From Bacillota bacterium (GTDB lineage Bacteria > Bacillota > Clostridia > Lachnospirales > Lachnospiraceae): a stretch of 8,417 bases of DNA. How positions within the stretch are numbered: the first letter of the stretch is position 1; every line of letters begins with the position of its first letter. The stretch spans positions 1 through 8,417 of the forward strand of contig JAEZLY010000038.1 of assembly GCA_023414985.1 (NCBI GenBank), read 5' to 3'. Positions 5,436 to 8,417 of the stretch are shown here, one piece after another. A program made the position numbers and the translations under genes. The notes beneath the pieces were generated by a model. The model saw only the letters and a program-made list of their open reading frames with translations. It made no database searches and was not told the origin of the DNA.

Positions 5436-7448
5436 ATGCTTGAGATGTACCTTTTTGAAACCTCACAAAATGTAGAGCAACTGGAACAATGCATATTGGA
5501 CAGCGAAAAGCAGAGCTGTTATTCCCAGGCCACGATCAATGAAATCTTTCGAATCATGCACACGATCAAAGGCTCATCAGCGATGATGCTGTTTAATAAC
5601 ATAGCAGTACTGGCACATTCTATGGAGGATCTTTTTTATTTCATTCGGGAACATAATCCCAAAAACGTGGATTATGACCAGCTTTCCTCCTTTATCCTGG
5701 AGGGAGTAGATTTTACCAGGGCGGAGCTGCAGAAAATCAGCAGTCAAAGCAATGCTGATGGGAATGCTTCCGAACTGATCGAAAGAATTAAAGCTTTTTT
5801 ATCAGAATTGAAGCAGGACAACCAGCTTCCTACAGAAACTGAAAAGCCTGCAACTGTTCAACCGGCGCATTATTATATTCCTCCCGACCAGGAGGGAGCG
5901 AGGCTGAGTAGTAATATATTCAAAGCAAAGATCTATTTTACGGATGGCTGTGAGATGGAAAATATCAGAGCCTTTACCGTAATCCATCACCTTAAGGATA
6001 TTGCAAAGGAGGTATACCATCTACCCGAGGATATCATAGAGAGTGAGGAAAGCATACAGCAAATCCGGCAGGAGGGTTTCGTGGTTTTCATGAAAACGGA
6101 TCAATCCTATGCAGAAATAAATGAGTTTCTGAACCAGACGATTTTTCTGAAAAGCTTAGAGCTGACTCAGCTGGACAGTGACGAGGAACTGAAAAGGTTC
6201 TATAGAAAAGACAAGCTTGTTTTGGAAACGAGTCCTGTCCAGGTTCCAAAGCTGCAGCCGGAGAGCTCATCCGCAATTAACCAGAGCATGATTAGTGTTA
6301 ATATCGCCAAGCTGGACAAGCTGATGGATCTGGTCAGTGAATTGGTGATAGCCGAATCGATGGTGACTCAAAATCCTGATCTGAAAGAAATGGAGCTTGA
6401 GAACTTCAAAAAAGCAGCCCATCAGCTCCACAAAATAACGAATGAATTACAAGATACGGTCATGTCGGTCAGAATGGTTCCGTTGGCAGGGACCTTCCAT
6501 AAGATGCAACGCATTGTCAGAGATATGAGTAAGAAGCTAGAGAAGGAAGTGCAATTGGAGCTGATCGGTGAAGAGACAGAGGTTGATAAGAATATCATTG
6601 AACATATCTCCGATCCGCTGATGCATCTGGTACGGAATGCGGTGGATCATGGGCTTGAAACTATTTCTGAAAGAAAGCGAAACAACAAGTCGGAAATCGG
6701 GACGATAACGCTGGAGGCCAAAAATGCAGGAAGCGATGTACTGATTCTGGTCAAGGACGATGGAAAAGGACTCAATAAGGATAAAATATTATCCAGAGCC
6801 AGAGAGTGTGATTTGCTTACCAAACCGGAAAGTGAAATGTCGGAAAGAGAGATATTCAACCTGATCTTTCTGCCTGGTTTCTCAACGAAGGACAAGGTTA
6901 CCGAATTCAGCGGCAGAGGAGTCGGAATGGATGTGGTAACCAAGAATATCGAGGAGGTTGGAGGAACGGTATCTGTCGATAGTAAAGAGGGAAACGGTTC
7001 AATCATCAGTTTAAAAATCCCTTTAACATTAGCCATCATCGATGGAATGAACATCAAGGTAGGGAATTCCAACTATACGATACCGATTGGTACGATCCGG
7101 GAATCCTTCCGTCCGCAGCAATCGAATCTGATCAAGGATCCGGACGGGAACGAAATGATTATGATGAGAGGTCAGTGTTATCCGATCCTTCGTCTTCATG
7201 AAGTATACAATGTAAAGACAAAGGTTACTAATTTTACGGATGGAATTTTCGTCATGGTAGAGCAAGAGGACAAAATATTCTGTATTTTTGCAGACGAACT
7301 GATCGGACAGCAGCAGGTCGTAATCAAATCACTGCCGGGATATATCAAGAAAGGCGGTGTGGTGAAGGGGCTTGCAGGTTGTACTCTGCTGGGAGAAGGA
7401 AGTATCAGCCTTATTCTTGACATCGCCGGACTATATACGTACATCTGA
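5436..7448 (+). CDS. cheA: Chemotaxis histidine kinase CheA
   Basis: This protein takes receptor signals and phosphorylates CheY and CheB from an ATP-charged histidine. All five CheA regions are visible in the 670 residues. P1/HPt is at 1-125, with phosphoacceptor His42 in MHTIKGSSAMM. A P2-like regulator-docking domain is at about 160-248. P3 dimerisation is at about 284-350 (ISVNIAKLDKLMDLVSELV). The P4 ATPase has N box HLVRNAVDHGLE (397-408), G1 DDGKGL (441-446) and G2 GRGVGMD (493-499). P5, the CheW-like coupling domain, runs from about 530 to 670. Length is normal for the family. The ATG at 5436 has no ribosome binding site and leaves only one residue before the first HPt helix. Translation may really begin at a non-AUG codon, CTG 5409, behind TAAGGGATGTGAT. 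The gene precedes cheW by 52 bases and a receptor gene, so it belongs to a chemosensory array operon. Identity is secure; the exact start is not. Confidence 0.96.
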   Translation: MLEMYLFETSQNVEQLEQCILDSEKQSCYSQATINEIFRIMHTIKGSSAMMLFNNIAVLAHSMEDLFYFIREHNPKNVDYDQLSSFILEGVDFTRAELQKISSQSNADGNASELIERIKAFLSELKQDNQLPTETEKPATVQPAHYYIPPDQEGARLSSNIFKAKIYFTDGCEMENIRAFTVIHHLKDIAKEVYHLPEDIIESEESIQQIRQEGFVVFMKTDQSYAEINEFLNQTIFLKSLELTQLDSDEELKRFYRKDKLVLETSPVQVPKLQPESSSAINQSMISVNIAKLDKLMDLVSELVIAESMVTQNPDLKEMELENFKKAAHQLHKITNELQDTVMSVRMVPLAGTFHKMQRIVRDMSKKLEKEVQLELIGEETEVDKNIIEHISDPLMHLVRNAVDHGLETISERKRNNKSEIGTITLEAKNAGSDVLILVKDDGKGLNKDKILSRARECDLLTKPESEMSEREIFNLIFLPGFSTKDKVTEFSGRGVGMDVVTKNIEEVGGTVSVDSKEGNGSIISLKIPLTLAIIDGMNIKVGNSNYTIPIGTIRESFRPQQSNLIKDPDGNEMIMMRGQCYPILRLHEVYNVKTKVTNFTDGIFVMVEQEDKIFCIFADELIGQQQVVIKSLPGYIKKGGVVKGLAGCTLLGEGSISLILDIAGLYTYI

Positions 7449-7500
7449 AACCGGCTCCGGGTTCTGTAATGATAAAAAATAATAGAAAGTGGATGCGAAG

Positions 7501-7983
7501 ATGACAGAGATGAATGAATTATATGAACAGGAAGACACCTTAAAGGGAAGGTTTCTTACCTTCACCCTGGGAACGGAAGCCTATGGAATTGAAATTCAAT
7601 ATGTTACCGAAATTATCGGAATACAAGCAATCACTGAAATCCCTGAGCTTCCGGAATACATAAGAGGGATCATCAACCTACGGGGAAAGATCATTCCCGT
7701 GATGGATGTCAGGCTGAGGTTTAAGAAGGAATATGTGGAATATAATGACCGTACCTGTGTCATAGTGGTTGATTTGCAGAATATCTCAATCGGATTGATT
7801 GTAGACAGTGTATCGGAGGTTATTACAATACCGGAGACGGAGATTGTACCGCCCCCGGATATGGGCACGGATGGGAATAAATATATCAACGGAATAGGCA
7901 AAGTCGGAACCGAGGTAAAGCTTCTGCTGGATTGCAGCCGGTTGGTTAACGAGAGTGATTTACAGAACATAGTAAATTCTTAA
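7501..7983 (+). CDS. cheW: Chemotaxis coupling protein CheW
   Basis: This 160-residue single-domain CheW links CheA P5 to receptor tips in the membrane-associated array. The fold begins at GRFLTFTLGTEAYGIEI (16-32). The signature EYIRGIINLRGKIIPVMDVR (52-71) includes the conserved NLRG with Arg61, and the second barrel half holds GLIVDSVSEVITI (98-110). Length is normal. I chose ATG 7501, with GGA at 7491-7493 at suitable distance. An in-frame GTG at 7489 would add four residues but has only A-rich sequence upstream. It lies 52 bases after cheA and 18 bases before the receptor gene, and all three are surely one transcript. No terminator is visible between them. Confidence 0.95.
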   Translation: MTEMNELYEQEDTLKGRFLTFTLGTEAYGIEIQYVTEIIGIQAITEIPELPEYIRGIINLRGKIIPVMDVRLRFKKEYVEYNDRTCVIVVDLQNISIGLIVDSVSEVITIPETEIVPPPDMGTDGNKYINGIGKVGTEVKLLLDCSRLVNESDLQNIVNS

Positions 7984-8001
7984 ACATAGGAGGAACATAG
8001 G

Positions 8002-8417
8002 ATGAAATGGTTTAGCAATTTAAAAATTAGAGTGAAGTTGATCAGTTGTTTTATAATCCTGGCGATTTTCTCAGGTGTGGTAGGCTATCTTGGGATTAAC
8101 AATATGGGATCCATTAATGACCGCAGTGTAGATATGTACGATAATAATTATGTACCGTCGCAGAAGCTGGCTGAAATTCAAAAGAATTTGCTGATTGTCA
8201 GGTCGGATTATTTATTGATGCTATATGAAAGAAGCGAGTCGTCCTATCAGCAGAGAGCAGATGAAATAGCATCAATTGGGGAACAAACGAATGCTATTCT
8301 TGGTGAATTGGAAAACAATATTCAATCAGAGGAAGAACAGGGGCTTTACGATGCTGTCAAAAATAATCTCTCAACCTATAGAAATCTGCGTGACCAGGGC
8401 ATTGATCTGATTAAGAA
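8002..8417 (+). CDS. Methyl-accepting chemotaxis protein, N-terminal part (runs off right edge)
   Basis: The frame stays open for 138 codons from the ATG at 8002 to the window end. AGGAGG at 7988-7993, eight bases upstream, supports the start. The N-terminus MKWFSNLKIRVKL is followed by a membrane helix (about residues 12-31). A polar, helical extracellular region then opens with GINNMGSINDRSVDMYDNNYV. This is the usual beginning of the four-helix-bundle sensor domain 4HB_MCP_1 (PF12729). HAMP and methyl-accepting signalling domains should lie beyond the edge and are not seen. Its position directly after cheA and cheW suggests it signals through them. The ligand cannot be told. Confidence 0.87.
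   Translation, partial: MKWFSNLKIRVKLISCFIILAIFSGVVGYLGINNMGSINDRSVDMYDNNYVPSQKLAEIQKNLLIVRSDYLLMLYERSESSYQQRADEIASIGEQTNAILGELENNIQSEEEQGLYDAVKNNLSTYRNLRDQGIDLIK

Noticed and set aside
7596..7970. Open - strand frame (124 codons) opposite cheW
   Set aside because: It is a shadow of a well-supported cheW frame, and its translation is Ser/Ile-rich with no recognisable domain.

Overview
The window looks like a chromosomal segment of a motile, Gram-positive anaerobe of the class Clostridia, most likely Lachnospiraceae or a close relative. This is inferred from several things: AGGAGG-type ribosome binding sites, near-consensus sigma-A promoters, a lipoprotein used as an extracytoplasmic binding protein, a LytS/YesM-type sensor kinase, and a CheA whose P2-like region and CheW recall clostridial chemotaxis proteins. 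No mobile element, rRNA, tRNA or CRISPR was seen. Both window ends cut through genes.

Region 1 (1-2845, + strand) is a sensory module. It starts with the C-terminal catalytic part of a LytS/YesM-family histidine kinase. The kinase overlaps by 11 bases a 620-residue lipoprotein made of two fused periplasmic-binding-protein domains of the sugar-binding (YtfQ/RbsB) type. A 63-codon gene of unknown function with a strong ribosome binding site follows, then a 21-bp-stem hairpin that probably ends the unit. No permease or ATPase gene lies beside the double binding protein. A sensory partnership with the kinase, like that described for the XylFII-LytS xylose sensor, is therefore the most attractive reading.

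Region 2 (2901-4482, - strand) is a TetR-family repressor gene followed after 27 bases by an alpha/beta-hydrolase gene. The repressor promoter is flanked by a perfect 20-base inverted repeat. One arm covers the -35 box and the other covers the transcription start, which is a textbook layout for an autoregulated repressor-enzyme pair.

Region 3 (4483-8417, + strand) begins with an AT-rich spacer and a second, divergent TetR-family gene with its own strong promoter and inverted repeats. After a 98-base gap come cheA, cheW and the start of a gene for a methyl-accepting chemotaxis protein. These encode a receptor, coupling protein and kinase, the core of a chemosensory array. The unusual point is the TetR gene directly upstream, with no convincing terminator or separate promoter seen between it and cheA. 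No cheY, cheB, cheR or flagellar gene is inside the window.
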